A stretch of 38,978 bases of DNA from Woeseiaceae bacterium (GTDB lineage: Bacteria > Pseudomonadota > Gammaproteobacteria > Steroidobacterales > Woeseiaceae). Position 1 is the stretch's first letter. Each line of letters starts with the position of its first letter. Where the stretch lies: contig JAPKEL010000014.1 in NCBI GenBank assembly GCA_028822065.1, positions 1 to 38,978 of the forward strand, written 5' to 3'. Shown in pieces: positions 26,552-37,260 of the stretch. Position numbers and translations under genes: made by a program. Under the pieces are notes generated by a model, which ran no database searches, was not told where the DNA came from, and saw only the letters and a list, made by a program, of their open reading frames with translations.

Positions 26552-27631
26552 TTAATTCATTAAATCGAGTAATTTACTTCCTACTATATTTTTTCTCCAT
26601 CCATTGCTCACACGAGAATTTAAATTCCCGCGTACCAAGGATTTTAACTCTTTTTTGGATGCCAGAATTTCTGGATAAATATTAAGCTTCTGACTCTCTT
26701 CTTTAATGATTTTTGACATTTCGGTTACAATTTTTCTCTGTTGCTCGGTTATTTTTAGTTTTGCGATGTATTGTTCATTGTTATTTGATGCAGCTTTCAA
26801 TAAATTAAGTATCTCTTCGCCGGAGTGATTGATAACAGATGCTGATAAATTTTTAATTTTCCTAAGGTCATTTATCTCCTGTATCTTTGAGGTTACAATG
26901 TCCAGTAATACCTTATCACTCAAAACCCATTTTCTCGGTAAATTTTTAATTATTGCGCGCGTTTCTCTCCATTCAGCAATAAGATAAGCTGCTTTTTTTT
27001 CTTTACCTGAGAGATAATGAATTGCTTTGATTTTATCTGCAGCAATACTTGCCGATGGTTTATAAATATCTTTATTGATTAATTTATTCGAATCTTCTTC
27101 AGCCCAAGCTAATCGACCTAGTTTTTGAAGTTTTTCAGTCAGTAGTTGATGTGATTCGAGTAAATATTCAACATCTTCGGCTGCATAATTGAGCATTTCT
27201 TTGGTAAATGGTCTTTTTGACCAATTAGCTCGAGTTTGATTTTTTTCTAAAATTACTCCGAAGAGATTTTCTACTAAAGTGGCATAACCCAATTGTGGCG
27301 GATGGCCAAGAATACCTGCAGCGATTTGCGTATCGAAAAGATTAACTGGTAATACATTCGCGGTTTGGTAAATTACCTCAAGATCTTGTCTTGCCGAATG
27401 TATTATCCATCCTTTATTAGAAGCTGATTCCCAGAATCTTTTTAGTTCTAGATTGAGTATTGTATCAATACAATATATTGATTCAGGCAAGCCAACTTGT
27501 ATGAGGCATAACTGTGCAAAAAAAGTTTTTTCCCTCATAAACTCAGTATCAATGGCAAGATAGTCTTCAAACTCGATACTCTTGATTGCTTCTAAGCTTA
27601 TATTTGACTCAAATAGTTGAGATTTAATCAT
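26552..27631 (-). CDS. rnd: Ribonuclease D
   Basis: RNase D is a 3'-5' exoribonuclease that trims tRNA precursors. The DEDD domain shows 'YLAIDTEFMREKTFFAQLCLIQ' (Asp28, Glu30), 'WIIHSARQDLEVIYQ' and 'LNYAAEDVEYLLES'. An HRDC-like helical region follows ('KAAYLIAEWRETRAIIKNLPRKWVLSDKVL', about residues 212-290). The length of 359 aa is close to E. coli Rnd. It converges on adk with 26 bp between stops and is divergent from the membrane protein gene. Confidence 0.95.
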   Translation of the reverse strand: MIKSQLFESNISLEAIKSIEFEDYLAIDTEFMREKTFFAQLCLIQVGLPESIYCIDTILNLELKRFWESASNKGWIIHSARQDLEVIYQTANVLPVNLFDTQIAAGILGHPPQLGYATLVENLFGVILEKNQTRANWSKRPFTKEMLNYAAEDVEYLLESHQLLTEKLQKLGRLAWAEEDSNKLINKDIYKPSASIAADKIKAIHYLSGKEKKAAYLIAEWRETRAIIKNLPRKWVLSDKVLLDIVTSKIQEINDLRKIKNLSASVINHSGEEILNLLKAASNNNEQYIAKLKITEQQRKIVTEMSKIIKEESQKLNIYPEILASKKELKSLVRGNLNSRVSNGWRKNIVGSKLLDLMN

Positions 27632-27698
27632 GTTAAGAAAAAAGATTTTTAATTATTTTTGGCAACATATCATGAGATAATACGCCAATTAGTTTTAA

Positions 27699-28229
27699 AT
27701 GTTTGAGAAAAGAATGAGGCAATTAATACAGAATTTTTTAGATATGATTATGCTACGAAAAGGAGCTGATGCAATTCCATCCTCTTGGTTGGTTTTAATT
27801 TTTTCATTAGTACTATTATTTATTTCCTCCTTAGGAGTATTATTTTTAGTTGATAGCTCACCTAATCAGAGGCCATGGATTAATTATTTGGGTTATTTTC
27901 TGGGTATTTTTTTTTATAGTTTAATTTTAATTAGTTATGGTTTCTTTGGACGTATACTGCAAACGATTAGCGCTATTATTGCTTGTGGATCATTAATTAC
28001 CATTATGTTCGTACTTGAGTTTATTCTCTTTGCCCCTTTTATAGGAAGTAATCTTGCTGGGTTATTGGCAAGTTTTATTATGTTATGGTCGGTACCTGTT
28101 GAAGGGCATATAATTAGCTCTGCCATAGAAAGGACCCGTTTTTTAGGCATTATTATTGCTATCATAGCGTTACTCCTTCAGTTTCTATTTCAGGCCTATA
28201 TGTTGAATTACTTGGAAATAATCAGTTAA
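27699..28229 (+). CDS. Unrecognised small integral membrane protein upstream of mpl
   Basis: This 176-aa protein has a short, basic N-terminal cytoplasmic segment and about five hydrophobic segments (roughly residues 28-50, 63-82, 88-110, 114-135 and 150-170). I do not recognise the family; the general look is that of a Yip1-like or uncharacterised inner-membrane protein. It ends 6 bp before mpl, so it is probably co-transcribed and perhaps coupled with it. An internal ATG at 27714 is an alternative start. No function is assigned. Confidence 0.8.
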   Translation: MFEKRMRQLIQNFLDMIMLRKGADAIPSSWLVLIFSLVLLFISSLGVLFLVDSSPNQRPWINYLGYFLGIFFYSLILISYGFFGRILQTISAIIACGSLITIMFVLEFILFAPFIGSNLAGLLASFIMLWSVPVEGHIISSAIERTRFLGIIIAIIALLLQFLFQAYMLNYLEIIS

Positions 28230-28235
28230 AAGTAC

Positions 28236-29603
28236 ATGCATATTCATATACTTGGAATTTGCGGAACATTCATGACTGGAATTGCATCTATGGCCCAAAC
28301 TATGGGTCATCAAGTTACCGGTAGCGATCAAAATTTTTACCCACCCATGAGTGATGCTCTTAAGCGTTTAAATATTGACGTTGACGAAAATTATGATGCT
28401 TCGCAATTGGATAGACGTCCAGATTGCTTAATAGTGGGTAATGTAATGAGTCGAGGGCATCCTGTTATTGAATCGATGTTGGATAAGAAAGTACCATTTA
28501 AATCAGGCCCAGAATGGCTCTCAGAGAATATTCTAAATGACCGTTTTATTATTGCCGTGTCAGGAACGCACGGTAAAACAACTACCACAAGCATGCTGTC
28601 ATGGATACTGGAAGATAATGGTTATTCACCAGGCTATTTGATAGGAGGAATTCCAAATAATTTTAATGCATCAGCAAGAATTGGTGACTCAAACTATTTT
28701 GTTATTGAAGCGGATGAATATGATACGGCTTTTTTTGATAAACGACCTAAATTTCTTCATTACCAGCCAAATATTACTATCATGAATAATTTAGAATTTG
28801 ATCATGCTGATATATACAAGAATATAGATGAAATAAAATGGCAATTTCATCAATTGGTTAGGATTATCCCCAAATCAGGTAAAATAATTTTTAATGGCGC
28901 CGATGAAAATATTCACGATGTAATAAAATTAGGTAGCTGGACACCAACAGAGACTTTTGGTCTTAAGGGCAGTCATGATTGGCTTGGAAGCAAGGTTGAT
29001 AATAATACCATCTCCATTAAACATAATAATGCTGATTCTGCTACTGGTGCATGGGAAATGAGCGGTTCTTATAATATTGAAAATGCCTTAGCTGCGATTG
29101 CTGCGGCAAACTCAATAGGCATTAAACCTTCAAGTTCTCTAGAGTCATTGGCAAGCTATAAAGGGGTAAGAAGACGTTTGGAGCAGTTAGTAACTATTTC
29201 GAACGTCACAATTTATGATGATTTTGCTCACCATCCAACATCAATTCGAAAAACCATTGAAGGTCTGCAAGAGGATCATTGTTTTAAGCGTATTATTGTA
29301 GCAATAGAGTTGCGATCGAATACCATGCTATCGGGCCTACATAATCTTGCATTATTGGAATCAACCAAAGATGCTGATTGTATTATTTTTTTTCAATCTA
29401 CTAAAATTAAGAGCTCACTTGAAAGCGAAGATTTATTTCATAAAAACAACATACAGATGTTTCATGATACTGAGGCATTGGTAGTGAAACTCATCTCTTT
29501 AGTGAGAGAGGGCGATGCATTAATTTTTATGAGTAATGGAGATTTTCATGGAACAAAAGAATCATTGATTAAAAAATTAAAATTAAAAAATTTAAACAAT
29601 TGA
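28236..29603 (+). CDS. mpl: UDP-MurNAc:L-Ala-gamma-D-Glu-meso-DAP ligase
   Basis: Mpl reattaches recycled murein tripeptide to UDP-MurNAc. It belongs to the Mur ligases: 'HILGICGTFMTGIASMAQTMGHQVTGSDQNFYPPM' is typical of Mpl rather than MurC, 'VSGTHGKTTTTSML' is the ATP loop, and 'FVIEADEYDTAFFDKRPKFLHY' and 'YDDFAHHPTSI' are further family blocks. The length of 455 aa matches E. coli Mpl. It starts 6 bp after the membrane protein gene, and the LON-domain gene follows. Confidence 0.96.
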   Translation: MHIHILGICGTFMTGIASMAQTMGHQVTGSDQNFYPPMSDALKRLNIDVDENYDASQLDRRPDCLIVGNVMSRGHPVIESMLDKKVPFKSGPEWLSENILNDRFIIAVSGTHGKTTTTSMLSWILEDNGYSPGYLIGGIPNNFNASARIGDSNYFVIEADEYDTAFFDKRPKFLHYQPNITIMNNLEFDHADIYKNIDEIKWQFHQLVRIIPKSGKIIFNGADENIHDVIKLGSWTPTETFGLKGSHDWLGSKVDNNTISIKHNNADSATGAWEMSGSYNIENALAAIAAANSIGIKPSSSLESLASYKGVRRRLEQLVTISNVTIYDDFAHHPTSIRKTIEGLQEDHCFKRIIVAIELRSNTMLSGLHNLALLESTKDADCIIFFQSTKIKSSLESEDLFHKNNIQMFHDTEALVVKLISLVREGDALIFMSNGDFHGTKESLIKKLKLKNLNN

Positions 29604-29635
29604 TTGTTATAACCTTATCTAAATTATGGATTAAA

Positions 29636-30240
29636 ATGAATATACCTTTATTTCCTTTACAAACTGTATTATTCCCCGGTGGGCCACTATCACTAAGAAT
29701 ATTTGAAAGACGATATTTGGATATGATAAGCGAGTGTTTGAGATCCAACCAACTATTTGGAATCGTACTCAACAATCAACTACCAAATTCCGATGAATTT
29801 TTTTTTGTAACATGGGAACATTAGCTCAAATTGTTGATTGGGATCAGGGTACTGATGGGGTGCTAGGTCTAAAAGTGATCGGTAATGATCGATTTTTACT
29901 AGCCAATTATGATCAAGATGAGAATGGCTTGAATATTGGTGAGGTACAGGTAATAGAATCTGAAAAGAAGTTATTATTACCCGAGGAATATATAACGCTA
30001 TCATCAATACTAAAAAGTATTCTCGATGAGTTTTCAGAATTATATGCATCAGTTAAAAAAGATTTCAATGATGCTTCCTGGGTTGGCTATAGATTAGCTG
30101 AAATACTTCCTATTGAATTATCTCAAAAACAAATATATCTTGAAATTGAGGAGCCATTCGATAGATTAGAATTATTAAATACGTTTATGAAAGCCAATCA
30201 AGAATTTTTAACATTGCCTAAAAACTCAACTCTTCAATGA
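29636..30240 (+). pseudogene. LON substrate-binding-domain protein, frameshifted at a T9 run
   Basis: The small stand-alone LON N-domain family (about 195 aa) usually reads IPLFPLxTVLFPGGPLxLRIFExRYLDM at the start and GTLAxIVDWDQ...GxLGLxVxGxxRF in the middle. Both halves are here but in different frames. The first runs from the ATG at 29636 and stops at 29824. The second picks up at about 29807 with 'NMGTLAQIVDWDQGTDGVLGLKVIGNDRFLL' and runs to 30240. The break coincides with nine T residues (29798-29806); one extra T would join the frames. It may be a real mutation, slippage-decoded, or a sequencing or assembly error. The 3' end overlaps the convergent hemL by 15 bp. Confidence 0.85.
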
Positions 30241-31500
30241 AGAAAGTACTTTCTCAGTAGCCTCTAGTGTTATATTGATTTCTTTATCTGTATGCGCTGA
30301 AGAGATAAACCCAGCCTCAAAGGCCGAAGGCGCCAGATAAATATTTTCTGTTAACATCCCATGAAAAAAACGTTTAAATAAACCAATGTCTGATTTGATA
30401 ATATCATTGTAATTCTTTATTGGACCATTTTGATTGAAGGTAAAACCAAACATACCTCCAAGATGGGTGACCTCAAGTGGCAGGTGAAATTTTTTAGCTA
30501 TCTCAGACATTCCGGTCATTAAGGTTGAGCATTTTAAATCAAGAGACTTATAAAAATCTTTTCCTTCTATTGATTCTAGAGTAACCAGTCCAGCCACCAT
30601 CGCAATAGGATTTCCCGATAGCGTCCCTGCCTGATAAACAGGACCTTCGGGAGCTAAATGAGACATAATTTCTTGCCGGCCACCGAATGCTGCAGCTGGA
30701 AGTCCACCTCCAATTATTTTTCCTAATGTTGTGATATCTGGTTTAATGTCATAGATTGATTGAGCGCCACCTTTAGCCACACGAAAACCCGTCATAACTT
30801 CATCGAAAATTAGAACAGCATTAGATAACAAGCATTCTTCTTTTACAGTTTCTAGGAAACCAGGAATTGGTTTAATCATATTCATATTACCAGCAATGGG
30901 TTCTATTATTACGCAGGCAATCTTATCTTTCATTATTCTAAAAGTGTTTATAACACTTTCAATATCATTGAATGGTAAGGTAATTGTGTGCTTCGCAAGG
31001 GAGGATGGTATTCCAGGAGAGCTCGGAACGCCATGAGTTAAGGCGCCAGAACCGGCTTTTATGAGGAGCGAATCTGAGTGACCATGATAACAACCTTCGA
31101 ATTTTATAATGATATCTTTTTTGGTGTAACCACGTGCAAGGCGAATAGCACTCATCGTTGCTTCGGTACCCGTGCTCACCATGCGAACTCGCTCAATAGA
31201 AGGCATAAATTGACATACTTTTCTGGCCAATCTTGTTTCAATGGTTGTAGGTGCTCCGAAACTTAAACCATCGTTTACGGCTTCTTTTATGGCATTAATA
31301 ACCGGTGGAAATGCATGCCCAAGAATTAAAGGGCCCCATGAACCTACATAATCAATCATTTCCCGATTATCTTCAGTTTTGATCCAAGCACCTTTTCCGG
31401 ATTTAAAGAAAACGGGGTCCCCACCAACACCACCAAAGGATCTGGCGGGTGAATTCACGCCACCGGCAATTACTTCTTTTGCTTCTTCAAATAAGGTCAT
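30226..31500 (-). CDS. hemL: Glutamate-1-semialdehyde 2,1-aminomutase
   Basis: HemL makes 5-aminolevulinate in the C5 route to haem. It is a PLP enzyme: 'FEEAKEVIAGGVNSPARSFGGVGGDPVFF' is the family start, 'VSTGTEATMSAIRLARGYT' the phosphate-binding part, 'IFDEVMTGFR' the PLP-ring Asp, and Lys261 in 'TTLGKIIGGGLPAAAFGG' the Schiff-base residue. The length of 424 aa is normal. It is 48 bp downstream of the CpdA-like gene on the same strand. Confidence 0.97.
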   Translation of the reverse strand: MTLFEEAKEVIAGGVNSPARSFGGVGGDPVFFKSGKGAWIKTEDNREMIDYVGSWGPLILGHAFPPVINAIKEAVNDGLSFGAPTTIETRLARKVCQFMPSIERVRMVSTGTEATMSAIRLARGYTKKDIIIKFEGCYHGHSDSLLIKAGSGALTHGVPSSPGIPSSLAKHTITLPFNDIESVINTFRIMKDKIACVIIEPIAGNMNMIKPIPGFLETVKEECLLSNAVLIFDEVMTGFRVAKGGAQSIYDIKPDITTLGKIIGGGLPAAAFGGRQEIMSHLAPEGPVYQAGTLSGNPIAMVAGLVTLESIEGKDFYKSLDLKCSTLMTGMSEIAKKFHLPLEVTHLGGMFGFTFNQNGPIKNYNDIIKSDIGLFKRFFHGMLTENIYLAPSAFEAGFISSAHTDKEINITLEATEKVLSSLKS

Positions 31501-31548
31501 ATCTTTTATTTAACCTAAAGTTCAATAATTATATTAAAAAATATAATT

Positions 31549-32328
31549 TTAATTGAATATATCATTTTCAAGCCATATAACTTCTGTCTTAATTGAGCCA
31601 TCTTGGCATAATTGAATTCTTCTATAACCTGGAGGAAGACTATCCATCGAAAATGTTTCTGATTTTGGTTTGAATTGCCTACAAGTTGATGGTGTACCAA
31701 TAATTTCGATATCATTGTATCTCATTTCGATGCTTTGATGGATATGACCACAAAATATTGCCCTAATATTTTTATATTTTTTTACGATATTAAAAAATTC
31801 AATTTTATTTTTTAAGCCAATCTCATCCATCCATTTACTGCCAATATCCAGTGGATGATGATGTAAATAAATCATAATATGCTCATGATCATTAGTATTT
31901 ATGGTTAATTCCAATCTGTCGAGTTCATGCTTGCTTAGGTAACCTTTTGGGCTGCCCTCAATACTGCTATCAAGACCTATGATTAACCAGTTTTGTTTAA
32001 TTTTATTTTCGCAACAAAAAAACAATGAATCGGGCAGCGTTGATTGCATTTTATTTCTTGTATCGTGATTCCCGGGGATACAAAAAACTGGTGAGTTATC
32101 TAATTGCAGTAATCTATAGAAATTTTCATAAGATTTTTCATGATTATCATTAGTTAGGTCACCAGTTGCAATAATCATATCAAAATTCCATAGCGAACTT
32201 TTGATATGATTAATGACAGCATTTAATGATTGGTATGGATTTATACCTTTAAATTTATCATTTTGGCTCGCAAGTATATGCGGGTCAGTGACCTGTATAA
32301 TATTGATCGGTGGTTGATTTTCGCTCAT
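31549..32328 (-). CDS. Metallophosphoesterase, CpdA-like (3',5'-cAMP phosphodiesterase family)
   Basis: This 259-aa protein has the full calcineurin-type dinuclear metal set: Asp and His in 'QVTDPHI', 'IATGDLTNDN', 'IPGNHDTR', 'YLHHHPLD' and 'FCGHIHQSIE'. Order and size match CpdA. Whether cAMP is the true substrate cannot be read from the sequence; related enzymes act on other phosphodiesters. It sits between ahcY (55 bp upstream) and hemL (48 bp downstream), probably in one transcript with metK-ahcY. Confidence 0.85.
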   Translation of the reverse strand: MSENQPPINIIQVTDPHILASQNDKFKGINPYQSLNAVINHIKSSLWNFDMIIATGDLTNDNHEKSYENFYRLLQLDNSPVFCIPGNHDTRNKMQSTLPDSLFFCCENKIKQNWLIIGLDSSIEGSPKGYLSKHELDRLELTINTNDHEHIMIYLHHHPLDIGSKWMDEIGLKNKIEFFNIVKKYKNIRAIFCGHIHQSIEMRYNDIEIIGTPSTCRQFKPKSETFSMDSLPPGYRRIQLCQDGSIKTEVIWLENDIFN

Positions 32329-32383
32329 TTTATCTGACTAACATTACTCAGAGCTATTTGAATTCTGGGTAATGTCTTATTTA

Positions 32384-33772
32384 TTAATAGCGATAATATT
32401 CCGGCTTATAAGGGCCTTCTAGAGCAACGCCGATATAGTCAGCTTGTTCTTGCGTTAGTTTAGTCATTACACCACCAAATCCAGCTACCATGTATCGAGC
32501 AACCTCTTCATCTAAATGTTTAGGTAGAACTTCTACTTTTAGCATTTTAGCTTGAGTTGCTGCATCTTGAGTCGCGAACTGACGCTTATAAAGTTCAATT
32601 TGTGCCAAAACTTGGTTTGCAAAAGAACCATCCATGATGCGACTTGGGTGTCCTGTGGCATTACCTAAATTAACTAGTCGGCCTTCAGCTAGTAATAATA
32701 GATGATCATTTTTTTCTTGATCACGATAAATTTTGTGAACCTGAGGCTTGATTTCGTCCCACTGCCAATTTTCACGCATGAAGGCGGTATCAATCTCATT
32801 ATCAAAGTGACCAATATTACATACAACACAACCACTTTTGAGAGCATTTAGAACGTCAGAGCTACAGACGTTATAGTTACCAGTACTGGTAACAAGCATA
32901 TCCGTAGTAGCTAATAATTCTTTATTCACACCTTTGGATTCATCTCCGTCTTGATAAGTAGAAACAACTTCAAAACCATCTAAACATGCTTGCATGGCAC
33001 AAATTGGATCAATTTCAGTCACTTTGACGATCATACCTTCCTGACGAAGCGATTGTGCTGAGCCTTTGCCTACATCACCATAACCGACAACCACTGCTTT
33101 TTTGCCAGAGAGTAAGTGATCTGTTGCACGCTTAACTGCATCATTTAAACTATGGCGACAACCATATTTATTATCACACTTTGATTTCGTGACTGAGTCA
33201 TTAACATTGATAGCAGGTACTTTAAGTTCGCCCGATTCAAGCATTTCATAAAGACGGTGCACACCTGTAGTAGTTTCTTCGGTGACACCATGAACTGAAT
33301 CTAGTACTTGTGGATATTTTTGATGTAACAATGAGGTTAAATCACCACCATCATCAAGTATCATATTAGCATTCCATGGCACGCCATCTTTTAAAACTTG
33401 TTGTTCTAGGCACCATTCATACTCTTCTTCTGTTTCACCTTTCCAAGCAAAGACAGGCGTTCCATTAGCAGCAATTGCTGCAGCAGCATGATCTTGGGTT
33501 GAAAAGATATTACAAGAAGTCCAACGAACCTCTGCACCTAGTGACTCTAATGTCTCAATAAGAACAGCTGTTTGAATGGTCATGTGAATACAACCTAAAA
33601 TACGGGCACCGTTCAGTGGTTGCTCGGAGTGGTATTTTTCACGCAGGGTCATCAATGCCGGCATTTCTGACTCTGCAATATCAATTTCTTTACGACCAAA
33701 ATCTGCCAAAGTAATATCTGCTACTTTGTAATCGTCTTTATTTTTATGTAATACAACGGCTTCATTAGCCAT
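32384..33772 (-). CDS. ahcY: S-adenosylhomocysteine hydrolase
   Basis: AhcY splits S-adenosylhomocysteine into adenosine and homocysteine, removing the product inhibitor of methyltransferases. It shows '[20 protein letters not shown]', '[20 protein letters not shown]' (catalytic Lys/Asp block), the NAD-binding '[16 protein letters not shown]' and '[11 protein letters not shown]', ending in KPEYYRY. The length of 462 aa includes the usual bacterial insertion. AAGGAG lies ahead of the ATG. It starts 27 bp after metK, so SAM synthesis and SAH removal are in one operon. No SAH riboswitch can fit in that gap. Confidence 0.97.
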   Translation of the reverse strand: MANEAVVLHKNKDDYKVADITLADFGRKEIDIAESEMPALMTLREKYHSEQPLNGARILGCIHMTIQTAVLIETLESLGAEVRWTSCNIFSTQDHAAAAIAANGTPVFAWKGETEEEYEWCLEQQVLKDGVPWNANMILDDGGDLTSLLHQKYPQVLDSVHGVTEETTTGVHRLYEMLESGELKVPAINVNDSVTKSKCDNKYGCRHSLNDAVKRATDHLLSGKKAVVVGYGDVGKGSAQSLRQEGMIVKVTEIDPICAMQACLDGFEVVSTYQDGDESKGVNKELLATTDMLVTSTGNYNVCSSDVLNALKSGCVVCNIGHFDNEIDTAFMRENWQWDEIKPQVHKIYRDQEKNDHLLLLAEGRLVNLGNATGHPSRIMDGSFANQVLAQIELYKRQFATQDAATQAKMLKVEVLPKHLDEEVARYMVAGFGGVMTKLTQEQADYIGVALEGPYKPEYYRY

Positions 33773-33799
33773 GGCGTTCTCCTTAATTGTTGTATTTAT

Positions 33800-34954
33800 T
33801 TAAATTGAGGCTTTCAATTCTTCAGCCTTGTCTATTTTTTCCCAGCTAAGATCTATATCTTCTCTGCCGAAGTGACCATAAGCTGCAGTGGGTCGATATA
33901 TTGGGCGAAGTAAGTCGAGCATTTTCAAAATTCCAAACGGTCTGAGATCAAATTTATCATTAATCAAGTTAATTAGTTTCTCTTCGCTAATTTTACTGGT
34001 ACCAAATGTATTAATGCTAATAGAGGTTGGTTCAGCAACGCCGATTGCATAAGACACTTGAATCTCACAACGTTCAGCTATTTCAGCAGCTACAATATTT
34101 TTGGCTACATAACGACATGCATAAGCGGCTGAGCGATCAACTTTTGAAGGATCTTTGCCAGAAAAAGCACCGCCTCCATGCCTTGCAGAACCGCCATAAG
34201 TGTCAACAATTATCTTTCGTCCAGTTAATCCGCAGTCACCCATAGGGCCACCAACCTCGAATCGTCCGGTTGGGTTAATATGATATTTCGTATCTTTATT
34301 GATCCACTGAGATGGAATAGTTGGTTTTATTATTTCTTCCATTATCCCGTCAGTTAAATCACTCATTTTGACATCGGTATGATGTTGAGAAGATAGAACG
34401 ACTGCATCTATCCCTACTGGTTTATCGTTCTCATAAATAAAAGTTACTTGGCTTTTTGCATCAGGCCTTAACCATGGAAGTATGCCAGCTTTTCTTACTT
34501 CCGCTTGTTTTTTGACAAGGTTGTGTGCGAGCGTTATTGGTGCTGGCATTAAAACATCAGTTTCATTTGTAGCATAGCCAAACATTAACCCTTGGTCACC
34601 GGCACCTTGATCTTCTGGGTTAGTTCGATCGACGCCTTGAGCGATATCTGGAGATTGCTTACCTAAAGCATTCATAACAGCACAAGATCCTCCATCAAAT
34701 CCCATTTCTGAGTCTGTGTAACCTATATCAATTATCGTTTTACGAACAATATTTTCTACATCGATAATGGCATCGGTGGTAATCTCTCCTGCCACGATAG
34801 CCATGCCTGTTTTGACCATAGTTTCACAGGCCACGCGCGCTGATTTATCTTGTTCAATGATGGCATCAAGAATTGCATCAGAAACTTGATCTGAGATTTT
34901 ATCAGGATGACCTTCTGAAACAGATTCAGATGTAAAAAAGTAGGAATGACCCAT
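33800..34954 (-). CDS. metK: S-adenosylmethionine synthetase
   Basis: MetK makes SAM from Met and ATP. '[26 protein letters not shown]', '[15 protein letters not shown]' and '[27 protein letters not shown]' are family signatures. The length of 384 aa is normal. It is the first gene of metK-ahcY-cpdA-like-hemL. The upstream gap shared with tkt (34955-35177) shows no SAM riboswitch I can recognise. A perfect TTGACA on the minus strand (35134-35139) could be its -35, but the best -10 is at a poor distance. Confidence 0.97.
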   Translation of the reverse strand: MGHSYFFTSESVSEGHPDKISDQVSDAILDAIIEQDKSARVACETMVKTGMAIVAGEITTDAIIDVENIVRKTIIDIGYTDSEMGFDGGSCAVMNALGKQSPDIAQGVDRTNPEDQGAGDQGLMFGYATNETDVLMPAPITLAHNLVKKQAEVRKAGILPWLRPDAKSQVTFIYENDKPVGIDAVVLSSQHHTDVKMSDLTDGIMEEIIKPTIPSQWINKDTKYHINPTGRFEVGGPMGDCGLTGRKIIVDTYGGSARHGGGAFSGKDPSKVDRSAAYACRYVAKNIVAAEIAERCEIQVSYAIGVAEPTSISINTFGTSKISEEKLINLINDKFDLRPFGILKMLDLLRPIYRPTAAYGHFGREDIDLSWEKIDKAEELKASI

Positions 34955-35177
34955 AAGTGCCTCATTTATCTAGGTAAGAGATGTTATAGAATTTCTGTTT
35001 AAATTTGCTATTTTTTGTGTTTCAACCCGTATCAATAATATATTTTAACTATATTAATCAACTTTAGGAATATTTTTTTAATTCTTGCTTGCGACCTGGC
35101 TTGTAAATAAGCAAAATACTTTTATCCACAAAGTGTCAAAAAATTTCATAATCGATTATATATTATTAGGGATTTCA

Positions 35178-37208
35178 ATGCTAAAAGATAAAAATGCTAT
35201 CAACAATCAATCTCGTCGTGAGCTTGCCAACGCGATTAGAGCTCTTAGTATGGATGCTGTGCAACAAGCAAATTCTGGGCATCCAGGAATGCCAATGGGG
35301 ATGGCTGATATTGCAGAGGTATTATGGAATGATCATTTAAGACACAATCCTAATAATCCTGAATGGATTGACAGGGATAGATTTGTTCTCTCAAACGGTC
35401 ATGGCTCCATGTTGTTATACAGCCTACTTCATTTAAGTGGTTATCCATTGAGTATGGAGCAAATTAAAAATTTCCGTCAATTTAATCAAGTTACTGCTGG
35501 TCACCCTGAACGTGAACCAAGCATTGGGATCGAGACTACTACTGGACCTCTAGGCCAGGGAATTAGTAATGCAGTCGGTATGGCACTTAGTGAAAAATTA
35601 TTAGCAGCAACGTTTAACAAGTCTGGCATGGAGATAATTAATCATCGGACTTGGGTGTTTACTGGGGATGGCTGTTTAATGGAAGGTATTTCACATGAGG
35701 CTTGCTCTTTGGCGGGCGCTTGGGGATTGGGAAAATTAATTTGTTTTTATGATGACAATGGAATTTCGATAGATGGCGATGTTAAAGGCTGGTTTACGGA
35801 TGATACTGTTAAGCGTTTTGAGTCTTATGGATGGCAAGTGATTGGAGATGTAGATGGTCATGATTCAAAGGAAATTTCTAATGCTATTTCTGACGCTTTA
35901 AGTGATACGAACAGACCTTCATTAATATGTTGTAAAACAAAAATTGGATTTGGCTCACCCAATAAGGAGGGCACAGCAAGTACACATGGTGCTCCATTGG
36001 GTGATGAAGAGATTAAAATAACCAAAGAAGCATTAGGCTGGGATTATCCTGCTTTTGAGATTCCAGATGACATAATGAAAGCTTGGGATGGTTCAAAAAA
36101 AGGTGAATATAAAGAGAATTCATGGAATGATATTTTTGAGAAATACAATAATGCCTATCCTGATTTAGGAAAAGAGCTTAAGAGAAGAATGCAGGGCGAC
36201 CTTCCTGCAGAATGGAAGGAGCTGGCAGAAAGATCTATTTATGATGTTGATAATGAAGCTAAAGATTTAGCGACACGACAATCCTCTTTGCTGGCTTTGA
36301 ATAAACTTGCTCCAATATTACCTGAGATGATAGGAGGTTCGGCGGATTTAACCGGCTCTAATTTAACCAAACATGATGCCTCCGTTGTTTTCGATGAAGA
36401 CAACCCAAATGGTAATTATTTAAATTTTGGAGTCAGGGAATTTGGTATGTCAGCTATCGGTAATGGCATGATTCTTCATGGTGGCGTGATTCCATATTCG
36501 GGAACGTTTTTAACATTTTCAGATTATGCGCGTAATGCACTGCGAATGGCGGCCTTGATGGGGATTCAAAATATTTTTGTTTACACTCATGACTCGATAG
36601 GGTTAGGAGAAGACGGACCAACTCACCAACCGATCGAGCATGTCGCGAGCCTCAGGATTATGCCGAATATGAGTGTGTGGCGGCCTTGTGATGCGGTAGA
36701 GACTGTTGTCTCTTGGCGAGATGCAATCGAAAGAAAAAAAGGTCCAACCAGTTTGATTCTGACTCGTCAGAAATTACCGCATCAAGTTAGATCAAAAGAA
36801 CAAATTCAAGATATTTCAAAAGGTGGTTATGTTTTATACGACTGTGATGGAACGCCAGAAATTCTATTAATCGCAACAGGGTCTGAAGTCGCCATTACTA
36901 TGGATGCCGCAACAATATTGACTGAAGAAGGTATAAGTGTAAGAGTCGTTTCTATGCCTTGTACCAACGTATTTGATCAGCAAGATGAAACGTATAAGCG
37001 CAGTGTATTGCCAATCGAATGTACTTGTCGTTTAGCGGTTGAAGCGGGTGTAACAGATGGTTGGTGGCGTTATGTTGGTTCTTTTGGAGCTGTATTAGGA
37101 ATAGACCGCTTTGGATTATCGGCTCCCGCAGAAGAACTTTTTGAATACTTTGGTTTTACGGCAAGCAATATTGTAAGTAAAGCAAAGCTACTCATCAACA
37201 GAGATTGA
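35178..37208 (+). CDS. tkt: Transketolase
   Basis: This TPP enzyme moves two-carbon units between sugar phosphates in the pentose phosphate, Calvin or ribulose-monophosphate pathways. I start it at the ATG at 35178 with AGGGA 5 nt upstream; the open frame runs back to 35085, but those 31 residues are unlike the family, which starts close to (S)[17 protein letters not shown]. Motifs are '[19 protein letters not shown]', '[18 protein letters not shown]', the TPP motif '[18 protein letters not shown]...DDN' and '[19 protein letters not shown]'. The product is 676 aa. gap and pgk follow, the arrangement of many autotrophic and methylotrophic proteobacteria. Confidence 0.96.
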   Translation: MLKDKNAINNQSRRELANAIRALSMDAVQQANSGHPGMPMGMADIAEVLWNDHLRHNPNNPEWIDRDRFVLSNGHGSMLLYSLLHLSGYPLSMEQIKNFRQFNQVTAGHPEREPSIGIETTTGPLGQGISNAVGMALSEKLLAATFNKSGMEIINHRTWVFTGDGCLMEGISHEACSLAGAWGLGKLICFYDDNGISIDGDVKGWFTDDTVKRFESYGWQVIGDVDGHDSKEISNAISDALSDTNRPSLICCKTKIGFGSPNKEGTASTHGAPLGDEEIKITKEALGWDYPAFEIPDDIMKAWDGSKKGEYKENSWNDIFEKYNNAYPDLGKELKRRMQGDLPAEWKELAERSIYDVDNEAKDLATRQSSLLALNKLAPILPEMIGGSADLTGSNLTKHDASVVFDEDNPNGNYLNFGVREFGMSAIGNGMILHGGVIPYSGTFLTFSDYARNALRMAALMGIQNIFVYTHDSIGLGEDGPTHQPIEHVASLRIMPNMSVWRPCDAVETVVSWRDAIERKKGPTSLILTRQKLPHQVRSKEQIQDISKGGYVLYDCDGTPEILLIATGSEVAITMDAATILTEEGISVRVVSMPCTNVFDQQDETYKRSVLPIECTCRLAVEAGVTDGWWRYVGSFGAVLGIDRFGLSAPAEELFEYFGFTASNIVSKAKLLINRD

Positions 37209-37260
37209 ATAGAAATATCGATTTTTTAATTATTTTTAACCAAAATTTTAGGAGAGTTAA

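Noticed and set aside
35085-35177. An N-terminal extension of transketolase of 31 residues
   Set aside because: It is unlike any part of the family and lies in a promoter-like A+T-rich stretch; the ATG at 35178 has a good ribosome binding site and the expected start sequence.
34955-35177. SAM riboswitch before metK
   Set aside because: None of the SAM riboswitch cores I know can be recognised, and the region is mostly A/T with no strong stems.
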